In this document: in pieces, positions 26,137 through 34,297 of the stretch
Numbering within the stretch: position 1 is the first letter of the stretch
How the letters are laid out: each line of letters opens with the position of its first letter
Origin: Gordonia tangerina
GTDB taxonomy: Bacteria; Actinomycetota; Actinomycetes; Mycobacteriales; Mycobacteriaceae
Direction: 5' to 3'
Assembly (NCBI RefSeq): GCF_021556435.1
Contig: NZ_JAKGCU010000028.1
Span: 1-61,959, forward strand
Length of the DNA: 61,959 nucleotides
Translations under genes and position numbers: made by a program
Notes under the pieces: model-generated
What the model was told of the DNA's origin: nothing
The model's database searches: none
The model's input: the letters and a program-made list of their open reading frames with translations, nothing else

Positions 26137-26873
26137 ACCGGCTCCCGCTCGGTGGCGGCCAGGATCTCGGCCAGATGCATCGTGCGGATGCCCGACCGTT
26201 CTCGGTTCAGTAGTCCGCCGATGTGTGCCAGGCAGGAGTTGTCACCGGCGACGACCACCTCGGCGCCGGAGCGTTTCACATTGCTGCACTTGTCCGATCC
26301 CATCGAGACCGAGACGTCGGCGTTCTTCATCGCGAACGTGCCCCCGAAGCCGCAGCAGTGCTCGGCCTCGGGCAATTCGACGAGGTCGATGCCGCGAACC
26401 TCCCGCAGCAGTCGCAACGGCTTGTCCCCGACGCGCAGCATCCGCAGGGAGTGGCACGTCGGGTGATAGGTGACCCGATGCGGGAAATAGGCTCCGACGT
26501 CTACTGTTCCGAGCACGTCGATGAGGAACTCGCTGAGCTCATACACCTTTGGTGCGATGGTGTCGACGGCCGAGCGCAGTGTGTGATCGTCGGCCCGGTC
26601 GGCGATCAGGCGGTGCTGGTGGCGCACCGAGCCGACGCAGGAACCCGAGGGGGCCACCACGGCGTCGTACGCGGCGAACACATCGACGAAGCGGCGGACA
26701 CCGGGGATCGCCTCGTCGGCATAGCCGGTGTTGGTGAACATCTGCCCACAACAGGTTTGCTCGAGAGGGAACTCCACATCGACACCGAGGCGTTCGAGCA
26801 GCAGCACCGTGGCCTTCGGGGTGCCCGGCCACATCGTGTCGTTGAAGCAGGTGGCGAACAGGGCGACCCTCAT
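26133..26873 (-). CDS. lutA: LutA (CCG-domain) lactate utilization protein
   Basis: This 246-residue protein starts MRVALFATCFNDTMWP and carries two CCG domains with the heterodisulfide-reductase-like Cys motifs TCCGQMF and HCCGFGG plus PTCHSLRML. It is the redox subunit of LutABC. I begin at 26873; an open extension to 26999 has no family homology. First gene of the operon; no lldR-type regulator is visible next to it. Confidence 0.9.
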   Translation of the reverse strand: MRVALFATCFNDTMWPGTPKATVLLLERLGVDVEFPLEQTCCGQMFTNTGYADEAIPGVRRFVDVFAAYDAVVAPSGSCVGSVRHQHRLIADRADDHTLRSAVDTIAPKVYELSEFLIDVLGTVDVGAYFPHRVTYHPTCHSLRMLRVGDKPLRLLREVRGIDLVELPEAEHCCGFGGTFAMKNADVSVSMGSDKCSNVKRSGAEVVVAGDNSCLAHIGGLLNRERSGIRTMHLAEILAATEREPV

Positions 26874-27082
26874 TCTGCGATCATCCCTGACCCGGTGGAC
26901 GAGCGCAGCCCGATGGCCGAATGTGCGCCGGACCCCACACGTCCGGTCTACGTGCATTTGGCTGTTTGTGGCGAAAAATGTAGGGCAGTCGTTTACCATG
27001 CGAGAGCACCGAATTGGTCATCCTCAGCACGGCGTCAGTCGCGAGCAGTCCCCGACGCGCCGGAATACAAGGCGGTTTCACC

Positions 27083-29035
27083 TTGCGTACCAACGGCTCT
27101 CATGTTTCCGTCAGATCGCAGACCAGTCAATCAGGTGAGGGTGGTTCGAGGAAGCGATATCGCTTGGCTGCTCCGCTGATCGCCGCGTTGGCCGTGGTGC
27201 TGGCCGGCAGCATCACGGTCCCGGCCTTTGGTGCGCCCGGCGACTCGGTGGGCGGGGCGGTGCGCCCGTCGACCGGCAACGGCGCCGGGTGGGCGGTCAC
27301 CGCTGCGGTGTCGGGGTCGCCATCGCAGGCCGCGCGGGTGGTGGGTCGCGCGACCACGTCGCCCAACGGATCCTTTGTCGTGCCGGTGTCCGCGAGTCCG
27401 GGACCAGGTGCCGTGCTGTATCTGACTGCGAAGGCGCCGGGGCAGGGCAACCGGCCGACTTTCGCCACCGTGCTGCCGGCCGGCCATTCTGGACGGGTGG
27501 TGCTCAACGAGCGCACCACGGTGGCGACCGGTGTGGCGATGGCGCAGTTCCTCGGCACGCCGGGCATCACCGGTCGCGCGCCGGGCGTGGTCAATGCCGC
27601 GTCGATGGTGCCGAACCTGGTCGATGTCGCGACTGGCCGGCTGGGCCGGGTGATCACCAGTTCACCCAACGGCGGACAGACCTCGACACTTGCCACCTTC
27701 ACCTCGATGACCAACATGCTCGCCGCCTGCGTCGCGGCGACATCGGGTTGTGATGCCCTGCGCGCGGGAGCGACCACCCCGGGCTGGCCGGTGCCGCCGG
27801 ACAGCTTGCGGGCGTTCGCCTCGATCACCCGCAACCCGGGCAACAAGCCACTGGAGCTGTTCACCCTGGCCAAAACCCGACCGGTGTTCGGGCCGGGTGT
27901 CGCCCTGCCGCCCACGTCCTGGACGTTGGCGCTGCGCTTCGACGGTGGCGGCGGCCTGATCGACGGTCCCGGCAACTTCGCCATCGATCCGGAGGGCAAC
28001 CTGTGGGTCAACAACAACTACGTCTACAACTCGGACCGGCGGGTTCCCGTGTGTGCCAGCGACATGCTGTTCAAGTTCGGACCTGACGGCGCGATGGTCG
28101 ACGGATCACCGTACCGGGGCGGTGGTCTTTCGGGGTCAGGTTTCGGTGTCACGCTCGGCCCGTCGGGCAACGTGTGGGCCAGCAACTACGGATTCGCCGC
28201 ACCCGGGTGCCCCGATCAGCCACCGCACAACTCGGTGTCCGAGTTCACTCCACAGGGGCAGCCGATCTCGCCGTCCACCGGGTACACGCAGGGACGCCTG
28301 GACTGGCCGCAGGGCATGACCTTCGACCGGCGCGGCAGTCTCTGGATGGCCAACTGTGGGTCGGGCACGGTCACGGTGTACCCCGATGGTGACCGGTCCC
28401 GCGCACGCACCATCGACGCCGGACTGAAGCAGGCATTCGGTGTGGTCGACAACGGCGAGCATGTCTTCGTCAGCGGTATGGAGAGCAACAATGTCGCGGT
28501 GTTGGATTACACGGGTAAGCCCGTGCGGCCCCCGTTGACCGGGATGTTCCAGAAGCCGATGGGGGTGGCGGCCGACAAGGCCGGGAACGTGTGGGTGGCC
28601 AACTCGGGGGCGGTGACCCTGCCGTGTCCCGAGCGTCCCAGCACACCGTCCACGATCGGCTCGGTCAGCTTGATCAGCCCGGACGGACAGCCGGTGGCCG
28701 GACCGTTCTACGGTGGCGGCGCGACTCTGCCGTGGGGAATCGCGACCGATGGTGACGGCAATGTGTGGGTCGCCAACTTCGGTGGCAAACGGCTGTCACA
28801 TTTCTGCGGCGTCAACACCCGGACCTGCCCGCCCGGAAAGAGGACCGGAGCGCCGATCTCGCCGGAGATCACCGGCTATGCCTTCGACGGACTTGTCCGC
28901 AATACCGGTGTGGCGGTGGATCAGTCGGGCAATGTGTGGGTCGCCAACAACTGGGACGAGGTGCCCATCCAGAGCAACCCGGGTGGCCACCACATCGTCG
29001 CCTTCGTGGGAATGGCGGCGCCGGTTCAGCACTAG
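27083..29035 (+). CDS. secreted NHL/Vgb-type beta-propeller protein
   Basis: About 650 residues with a basic start and a signal peptide (RKRYRLAAPLIAALAVVLAGS...AFGAPG). The second half repeats a GN(V/L)WVAN motif at least six times (GNLWVNN, GNVWASN, GSLWMAN, GNVWVAN three times), the signature of NHL/Vgb propeller blades. A TTG at 27083 preceded by AAGGCGG is the best start, since no ATG or GTG lies between it and the signal sequence; a TTG at 27014 is possible. It is exported, and its ligand is unknown. The tRNA-Lys remnant attL follows. Confidence 0.8.
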   Translation: MRTNGSHVSVRSQTSQSGEGGSRKRYRLAAPLIAALAVVLAGSITVPAFGAPGDSVGGAVRPSTGNGAGWAVTAAVSGSPSQAARVVGRATTSPNGSFVVPVSASPGPGAVLYLTAKAPGQGNRPTFATVLPAGHSGRVVLNERTTVATGVAMAQFLGTPGITGRAPGVVNAASMVPNLVDVATGRLGRVITSSPNGGQTSTLATFTSMTNMLAACVAATSGCDALRAGATTPGWPVPPDSLRAFASITRNPGNKPLELFTLAKTRPVFGPGVALPPTSWTLALRFDGGGGLIDGPGNFAIDPEGNLWVNNNYVYNSDRRVPVCASDMLFKFGPDGAMVDGSPYRGGGLSGSGFGVTLGPSGNVWASNYGFAAPGCPDQPPHNSVSEFTPQGQPISPSTGYTQGRLDWPQGMTFDRRGSLWMANCGSGTVTVYPDGDRSRARTIDAGLKQAFGVVDNGEHVFVSGMESNNVAVLDYTGKPVRPPLTGMFQKPMGVAADKAGNVWVANSGAVTLPCPERPSTPSTIGSVSLISPDGQPVAGPFYGGGATLPWGIATDGDGNVWVANFGGKRLSHFCGVNTRTCPPGKRTGAPISPEITGYAFDGLVRNTGVAVDQSGNVWVANNWDEVPIQSNPGGHHIVAFVGMAAPVQH

Positions 29036-29119
29036 TTTCCGCAGGGCACGGGATGATCGCTGTCACCGGGTGACCACTGGCCGGATCGGGAACGTAGCCG
29101 ACGTCGGCCGACAACGATG

Positions 29120-29158
29120 GTGCCCCCACCAGGGCTCGAACCTGGGACCTGCGGATTA
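29120..29158. repeat. attL: 39-bp duplicate of the tRNA-Lys 3' end
   Basis: Identical to 43320-43358. It covers the T-arm and acceptor 3' strand of the tRNA on the minus strand but lacks the 5' half, so it is not a tRNA gene. It diverges at 29159 from the intact copy. Confidence 0.9.
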
Positions 29159-29293
29159 CTAATCTGCGTTTGTGTGGGTTCGGGAGAGTCTTGAATGATG
29201 TTGCCGCCGAGCGTATCTACCGCGTCTTGCGTTCATCGTCGTCTCTGTGAATCTGTGCCGATCTGTGCCTATTTTCGATGAATAAGTGATGGA

Positions 29294-30448
29294 TCAGCGG
29301 ACGATCTTGTCGATCGCTGCGGCTACCTCGGTGTGGACCGAACCACGCTTCCAGTACACGTCCTGTGTCATGGATGGCCGAGCATGGCCGAGCTGGTCAG
29401 CACCGATCCGAGCGGAGAGGCCAGCATCGTCGATGACCGTGGCAAGGGTCTTGCGCCACGAGTGGGATGTCACCTGGTCGAGGTCGAACAATCCGCGTGC
29501 TCGCCGCCACTGCTTGTTGAAGTTGTCCGGGTCGCGCAGACCACCCGACGTCGAGGGAAAGACCCAGGTATCCGAAATCCGAGACGTGCGGCGTGCCCGG
29601 AGCGCAGCAACCACGAACGCCGGTAGCGGCACGGTGCGGCCGGGTGCGCCGCTCTTGGTGGCCGGCAGCCACACGAGGCCGTCGCCCTTGATCCGAACGA
29701 CGCGGCCACTGATATTGGCGGTTGCGTGATCAAGGTCGATGTCTGACCAACGCATTCCTAGTACTTCGCTACGACGGACACCAGTCCCGATCAGTGTCAG
29801 GACCGGATCGCGGAGGTCTGCTCTGCGGCAGTACGCCGAGGTACGGACCCGCTTGTATGCTCGCAGCACTTCCGTCGGATCGAGTGCCGGGGCACCCTTG
29901 GGGCCTTCGCTCTTGCGCCTGGTCCGGCCGAGTTCACGCATGGGGTTGGTGTCGATGGCCTTCGCCATTACGGCGCGGGTCAGGACTGCGTTGAGCACTG
30001 CGCGCACGGCGCGTTCGCGGTCGCCGTGTGCCTGGCGGATGCCGGCGAGGAGGTCGTGTAGTAGCGCGGGGTCGAGGTCGCTGACCTTGAGGCCGGCCAT
30101 CCGCGGTCGAGCAACGAGCACGGCGCGTTCGTAGACGTCGATGGATACCGGTGATAGCTCACCGGCTTCGCGTAGTCGGGCGACGTGGTCTTTCATGAGG
30201 TCCACGACGAGGGTTGATGCGGATACGTCGGCGGTGGGCGGTCGGCGGCCGTCGAGTGCGGCGACAAGGGCCGCTTCCGCCTTGTCCCCGTACTTGTCGG
30301 TGGAGCCTGTTGGTGTTCTGCGTTCGACGATGCGGGTGACGCCGTCGCGGTCTCGGAAGCGGCAGCGTGCCAGCCAGACCCCGGAGCCGAGGTCGGTTCG
30401 GGTGATCTTTCCGTGCTGTCCGATCCGCAGCGGCGGTCTACCTGCCAT
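29294..30448 (-). CDS. int: tyrosine-type site-specific integrase
   Basis: This 384-residue phage integrase has an SAM-like core-binding domain (about 75-165) and a catalytic domain with Arg225 in TGVRRSE, HSWRKT (His329, Arg332), GHARPSM (His355) and nucleophile Tyr365. The N-terminal segment is an arm-binding domain. It lies 136 bp from attL. The start overlaps the 3' end of the repressor gene by 11 bp, so integrase is probably expressed with the repressor on the leftward transcript. Confidence 0.93.
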   Translation of the reverse strand: MAGRPPLRIGQHGKITRTDLGSGVWLARCRFRDRDGVTRIVERRTPTGSTDKYGDKAEAALVAALDGRRPPTADVSASTLVVDLMKDHVARLREAGELSPVSIDVYERAVLVARPRMAGLKVSDLDPALLHDLLAGIRQAHGDRERAVRAVLNAVLTRAVMAKAIDTNPMRELGRTRRKSEGPKGAPALDPTEVLRAYKRVRTSAYCRRADLRDPVLTLIGTGVRRSEVLGMRWSDIDLDHATANISGRVVRIKGDGLVWLPATKSGAPGRTVPLPAFVVAALRARRTSRISDTWVFPSTSGGLRDPDNFNKQWRRARGLFDLDQVTSHSWRKTLATVIDDAGLSARIGADQLGHARPSMTQDVYWKRGSVHTEVAAAIDKIVR

Positions 30449-31139
30449 CGGCTACTTCACCTCGTATCTCGGCGGCTACACGCCTCGCGCGCTCGATCGA
30501 GGCTTTTGATGCCGCCCGCGAGGCTTCGCGAATCGGTTCCTGAATCTGCTCAGGGTACAAGTACGGTTCGATGGTGTCGCCGCGTCGTATCGCTCGAACG
30601 ACCGCATCCACTAGGTTCTTTCGCGCGAGATTGGCGAGCCTGACGGCGGTGTCTACCTCAAGGCCCTCGCTATGCTTGGCAGCAAGGGTGTCGGCGACGC
30701 GAAACTCGGCCATGGACCACTCCGCTAGCGCCTCTTCAATCTTCCGTGCTGACCCCACTCGCGTTACGTCTGCAAGTTCGTGCGGGTCGAACCAGACACT
30801 ACCGTCCGCCTCTTCTACGAGTGCCAGTTCTCCTGAGAACCATTGTGCCGCTACGAATGCGCGCTCGGTGTGGCCCGGCCATGCCTCGGCGAATCCATCG
30901 GGAAGATTCGGGTAGATCAGTTCGAGCGGCGGCACCCGCAATGCCCGTGCGAGCACGATGAGTTCTGTAACAGTGGGCTCGCGTTCGCCCTCTTCCATCT
31001 TGCCGATGGCGACGCGATGGATTCTGTGTCCGACCTTTTCGGTTAGCGCAGATAGCTTTACAGCGCTTAGGGATTGGGCTTCGCGTGCGGCCCTGATCGC
31101 TGCCCCCATCGCCGGGACTAGGGGAGTGGTGTCATCCAT
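30438..31139 (-). CDS. helix-turn-helix (XRE) repressor of the element
   Basis: This 233-residue protein has an N-terminal XRE-type HTH (MGAAIRAAREAQSLSAVKLSALTEKV..., then IGKMEEGEREPTVTELIVLARAL) and a long helical C-terminal region. It sits in the position of the master repressor (Stl- or CI-like), divergent from the excisionase-like gene, with operator-like repeats in between. De-repression by a helper phage or a host signal is the expected switch in satellites, but no inducer can be read from sequence. Confidence 0.83.
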   Translation of the reverse strand: MDDTTPLVPAMGAAIRAAREAQSLSAVKLSALTEKVGHRIHRVAIGKMEEGEREPTVTELIVLARALRVPPLELIYPNLPDGFAEAWPGHTERAFVAAQWFSGELALVEEADGSVWFDPHELADVTRVGSARKIEEALAEWSMAEFRVADTLAAKHSEGLEVDTAVRLANLARKNLVDAVVRAIRRGDTIEPYLYPEQIQEPIREASRAASKASIERARRVAAEIRGEVADGR

Positions 31140-31211
31140 GGCGACATCATTTCATAAATCCTGGTGCGTTTCATTGCAGGTTTTTTGGTGTTCATGCTAC
31201 CGTCGGAGTCA

Positions 31212-31237
31212 GCGACAGGATATCGATTATCTGTCGC
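31212..31237. promoter_or_regulatory. operator-like inverted repeat in the repressor/excisionase divergent region
   Basis: GCGACAG (31212-31218) and CTGTCGC (31231-31237) are perfect inverted half-sites separated by 12 bp, lying between the divergent starts at 31139 and 31301. A direct repeat TACGT (around 31240-31255) lies beside it. This is the natural place for repressor binding. Confidence 0.5.
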
Positions 31238-31300
31238 GGTACGTGACACACTACGTCGCGGTTTCCGACAACTGAACTTCTCAGGAAAGGACCAACCTCT

Positions 31301-31519
31301 ATGACAACGGTCGATAACCCGGTGCCCCAACCGGCGAGCATTCCGAACTTGAATGACTGGAAAGAGACTGGTGACAAGATCCGGGCGTCGCGTTCCACAG
31401 TCTTCGGTCTGTGGCATTCCGGCGCACTCGGCTCGGTCAAGGTGCGCAAGCGGCGATTTAGCACCGATCAGCAGATTGCCGACTTCATCGATCGTCAGTC
31501 GACCGGCGGAGCAGCCTGA
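31301..31519 (+). CDS. excisionase-like winged-helix DNA-binding protein
   Basis: This 72-residue protein contains a MerR/Xis-type fold (IPNLNDWKETGDKIRASRSTVFGLWHSGALGSVKVRKRRF, a helix-turn-helix followed by a basic wing). AGGAAAGGACC precedes the ATG. First gene of the rightward transcript, opposite repressor and integrase, the usual place for an excisionase or transcriptional activator. Confidence 0.7.
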   Translation: MTTVDNPVPQPASIPNLNDWKETGDKIRASRSTVFGLWHSGALGSVKVRKRRFSTDQQIADFIDRQSTGGAA

Positions 31520-31764
31520 TGCCGTTCATGCAAGACGACCGGGACCGTATCGAGGATCTCGGACTCGACCCGAACGGCGATCAGACGGAGGACCTTCGGC
31601 GTAACGCCGAATTGGTCGAGGCCGCGAAGCGGGTCCTCCGCAGCGACACTCCGCCTACACGTTTCAGTGAGCTGGTCGACCGAATGGCGGCAGCAGCCCA
31701 AGAAAGTGGCCCCGGATCTGCGCCAACAGATTCCGAGGCCGATGTTTCCAACCCCACCGTTTAG
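31519..31764 (+). CDS. small hypothetical element protein
   Basis: This 81-residue acidic, mostly helical protein (DLRRNAELVEAAKRVLRS, FSELVDRMAAAAQ) has no recognised domain. Its ATG shares a base with the stop of the preceding gene (TGATG), so it is translationally coupled to it. Confidence 0.6.
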   Translation: MPFMQDDRDRIEDLGLDPNGDQTEDLRRNAELVEAAKRVLRSDTPPTRFSELVDRMAAAAQESGPGSAPTDSEADVSNPTV

Positions 31765-31778
31765 AAGAAGGAAAGCTG

Positions 31779-32489
31779 ATGCAAAGCGTACACACCCCGC
31801 CAACCGTCGCTCAACTGCAGAAGTTCAGGCGTCATGGCCATGGCGCCTACAAGTTGGCGATCTGTGGCGAATGCGGCACAGTGCGGCAGTGCCGGCAGCC
31901 GCGAAATCGCGAACACGAACGCAACACCGGACAGCTGAAGTGCTCGCACTGCGAGGCCATCACCACCCACGCGTTGATCACAGGCTTCGACTATGACGAG
32001 ACGCGCTACGCACTCGCACTCGGGATGCCCGATGATCGGGGCAACAAGTCGGTGGCCGCGATGGACGCGTACCGGGAGAACTTCACGACCAACCCGCTCC
32101 TTCGCCACATCTGGTGGACGAAAGACGAGCGGGAAGCCCGTGAGCGAGGCGAGCCGCGCGTCAGGGCTTTCTGCGGCGAACTCACGGCACTCCCCGAGGT
32201 TCCGCGTGATAACTCGTTCACCGGGCCGGCCCCGGCCCCGGCTGGCGACACTCTCGATGGCCGATCGTATGACCCCGATGATGTCGGTGAGTGGCGGGCG
32301 ATGAGTTGCCCGAACTGTCATCGGGTTGACGCTCATCTCGAGGCGGTGTCGCGACGGAAGGCGTTGCGGCAACTGATGATGACCGCCCTGGCGGAGTTGC
32401 TTGATGCGCCTCGCGCACACCTCTACGACCCTCACAGCGAAGCTCTGATCGACGCCTTGCGCGCCGTGCACGGGGAGGTCTCCCAGTGA
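31779..32489 (+). CDS. element protein with zinc-ribbon-like cysteine pairs
   Basis: This 236-residue protein carries three Cys pairs: ICGECGTV and LKCSHCEA in the first 60 residues and MSCPNCHRV near residue 170. This suggests metal-binding knuckles or a DNA/RNA-binding role. AAGGAAAG lies upstream of the ATG. I do not recognise a family. It is part of the coupled early operon: the next gene begins within its stop codon. Confidence 0.65.
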   Translation: MQSVHTPPTVAQLQKFRRHGHGAYKLAICGECGTVRQCRQPRNREHERNTGQLKCSHCEAITTHALITGFDYDETRYALALGMPDDRGNKSVAAMDAYRENFTTNPLLRHIWWTKDEREARERGEPRVRAFCGELTALPEVPRDNSFTGPAPAPAGDTLDGRSYDPDDVGEWRAMSCPNCHRVDAHLEAVSRRKALRQLMMTALAELLDAPRAHLYDPHSEALIDALRAVHGEVSQ

Positions 32490-32821
32490 CCGACAATCCG
32501 ATGCCCGATCGGTTCTTGATTGTTGGTGACGACGGCCAACCGTCGGCAGTGGTCGACATGAAACGGCTTCAGGACGATGCCCTGCAGTTCATGTTCGAAC
32601 TCGCAGCCTCGGCGGGTGACGATCCGAAGACCGACGAGATTTGGGAACGCTGGCTGACATCACGGTCGGTTGACGAGTTCAACTATCTGATTGCGGCGGT
32701 CTTGCCGATGATGCTCAGCAATGTCTTGGCTCCGGCGCTGGATGTGGCGAAAGAGACTACCGGGCATGACTTCCGGGCGAAGCTGGGGGAACTGGCGACC
32801 GAGGCCGGTGGTCCGCGATGA
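32486..32821 (+). CDS. hypothetical element protein
   Basis: This 111-residue protein starts with GTG overlapping the previous stop (GTGA). It is helical with a conserved-looking Trp-rich EIWERWLTSRSVDEFNYLIAA segment. No domain is recognised. The next gene overlaps by ATGA, which makes three genes in a row coupled in this way. Confidence 0.6.
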   Translation: MTDNPMPDRFLIVGDDGQPSAVVDMKRLQDDALQFMFELAASAGDDPKTDEIWERWLTSRSVDEFNYLIAAVLPMMLSNVLAPALDVAKETTGHDFRAKLGELATEAGGPR

Positions 32822-33183
32822 GCAAGGACATTGACCCGAGGACGGCGTTCGTCAAACGCGAAGCCGACGGCGAATATTACTTGAACGATGCGGCTACCGC
32901 ACTGCTGATGGGGGTCAACCCGGACGTGCTCACCCAGCACTACCAGCGATCGGGCTCGCGGGATGCCATGTCATTGCCGGTGACGTTGCGGCAAGCCGGA
33001 ATCCGCCGAAACAAGGAATTCGCGGCGCTGACCAACTCAGCCGAACCGGATATGGGTGACGCCTTGATTCACTACGCCCAACAGGACGGCGTGGAGTTGA
33101 TATTCGAGGACGCCACAGGCGAACGGATCACGCTCGCGCCCAAACCATTCTGGCGACGTGATGGAGGTGATAGCCACAACTGA
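32818..33183 (+). CDS. hypothetical element protein with possible HTH
   Basis: This 121-residue protein contains YLNDAATALLMGVNPDVLTQHYQRSGS, which could be a helix-turn-helix or RepA-like helical hairpin, and a predicted beta-rich C-terminus. No named family is recognised. It ends the first coupled block; the next 134 bp hold no gene but carry a strong hairpin. Confidence 0.55.
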   Translation: MSKDIDPRTAFVKREADGEYYLNDAATALLMGVNPDVLTQHYQRSGSRDAMSLPVTLRQAGIRRNKEFAALTNSAEPDMGDALIHYAQQDGVELIFEDATGERITLAPKPFWRRDGGDSHN

Positions 33184-33269
33184 CCTGATCGTTCTTCCGC
33201 TGTGGGGTTAGCAACGACGCCGTGCGTCGTGGAGGTTCCTGGCCAGCGTTTTCCCTTTAAAACCCAAGT

Positions 33270-33302
33270 GGCCGGTCCCCGAGATCAATTCGGGGACCGG
33301 CC
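33270..33302 (+). promoter_or_regulatory. strong 13-bp stem-loop before the replication genes
   Basis: GGCCGGTCCCCGA (33270-33282) and its perfect complement (33290-33302) with a 7-nt loop end 15 bp before the GTG at 33318. There is no U-tract; GGAAGGAC of the next gene follows at once. It could be an attenuator, an RNA-processing site or a protein-binding site separating early and replication modules. Confidence 0.5.
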
Positions 33303-33317
33303 CGGAAGGACAAACCC

Positions 33318-33566
33318 GTGTCTACGACACATTCTATCGATACCCCCGACCCGTATCCCGACAATTACGTCGACCCTGCCGACCGATTGATGCTCGCCGC
33401 GTTGCGTGGCGGCGGTTTCATCCTCGCTGTCGCCTGCTCGGTGTGCGGTCGCCCGTTGACCGCCCAGGCGTCCAAAGCTCGTGGCGTCGGCCCAGACTGC
33501 CGACGCAAGACCACCACGCGTGGCGCTGACACATCTGAGCATGGCGTTGTTGAGGGGGCCGCATGA
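33318..33566 (+). CDS. DUF6011-like small zinc-binding phage protein
   Basis: This 82-residue protein has the motif CSVCGRPLTAQASKARGVGPDC, a treble-clef-like Cys4 site typical of small phage proteins (DUF6011). Start is GTG with GGAAGGAC upstream. It overlaps the primase-polymerase gene by ATGA. It may be a DNA-binding or nuclease accessory factor; this is inference. Confidence 0.7.
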   Translation: MSTTHSIDTPDPYPDNYVDPADRLMLAALRGGGFILAVACSVCGRPLTAQASKARGVGPDCRRKTTTRGADTSEHGVVEGAA

Positions 33567-34297
33567 CCGACCTCGCAACCGCAGCAATCAACTACGCCCG
33601 CCGCGGGCTACCAGTCTTCCCGTTGGTTCCCCGGACCAAGCGACCCGCATGCGCCCACGGTAAAGACGACGCCACCACCAACGTCGACCAGGTCAGTGCA
33701 TGGTGGGAAGCGAATCCCCGCTGCAACATCGGGCTTCGGCCACCACGCGGGTATGTGGTGCTCGACGTCGACCCGCGCAGCGGCGGCACCCTCGACGCAC
33801 TCGGTGCCCTTCCGCCGACCCGCACCGCAGCCACCGGCGGCGGTGGATGGCACTTGTGGTTTCGTCACGACGGCCGGGTCCGAGGCCGCCTCGCCGGCAC
33901 GAAGGGAATCGATATCAAGACCGGCAGCGGCTACCTCGTGGTACCACCGAGCATCCACCCATCGGGCGACCGGTATCGGTGGATCGACGAAACGTCGGCG
34001 GCACCGCTCCCGGCGCATCTGCTCAACGCGGTGACACCTCCAGTGGCCGCCATTCCGAGTGACCTGGACTGGCGTAACGCTAGTGGTTCCTGTTCGGGAC
34101 TCGTGCAGACCGTCGCGACCGCAACCGAGGGCAACCGCAACGCCACCCTTTTCTGGGCGGCGTGCAGGGCGGTTGAGGGCGGCGCTGATCCGGCGGTGTT
34201 CGTTGACCTCGTCCAGGCCGCAGTGAGCGTTGGCCTGACCGAGGTCGAGGCGCAACGGACTGTGCAGTCGGCGATGCGGAAGGCGGCAGCGGCATGA
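33563..34297 (+). CDS. bifunctional primase-polymerase N-terminal (Prim-Pol) domain protein
   Basis: This 244-residue protein resembles the archaeo-eukaryotic primase-polymerase domain of integrated elements: AINYARRGLPVFPLVPRTKRP, then metal-binding Asp residues in YVVLDVDPRSGG, GGWHLWF, and KTGSGYLVVPPSIHPSG. It makes primers for autonomous replication of the excised element. Here the helicase part is a separate, overlapping gene (ATGA) rather than fused. Confidence 0.87.
   Translation: MTDLATAAINYARRGLPVFPLVPRTKRPACAHGKDDATTNVDQVSAWWEANPRCNIGLRPPRGYVVLDVDPRSGGTLDALGALPPTRTAATGGGGWHLWFRHDGRVRGRLAGTKGIDIKTGSGYLVVPPSIHPSGDRYRWIDETSAAPLPAHLLNAVTPPVAAIPSDLDWRNASGSCSGLVQTVATATEGNRNATLFWAACRAVEGGADPAVFVDLVQAAVSVGLTEVEAQRTVQSAMRKAAAA

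Noticed and set aside
29120..29158. A second tRNA-Lys gene
   Set aside because: Only the 3' half of the tRNA is present; it lacks the D-arm and anticodon stem 5' strand, so it is the att remnant.
33202..33390. 62-aa ORF across the hairpin region
   Set aside because: It overlaps the strong stem-loop and the start of the DUF6011-like gene, lacks a ribosome-binding site and has no domain.
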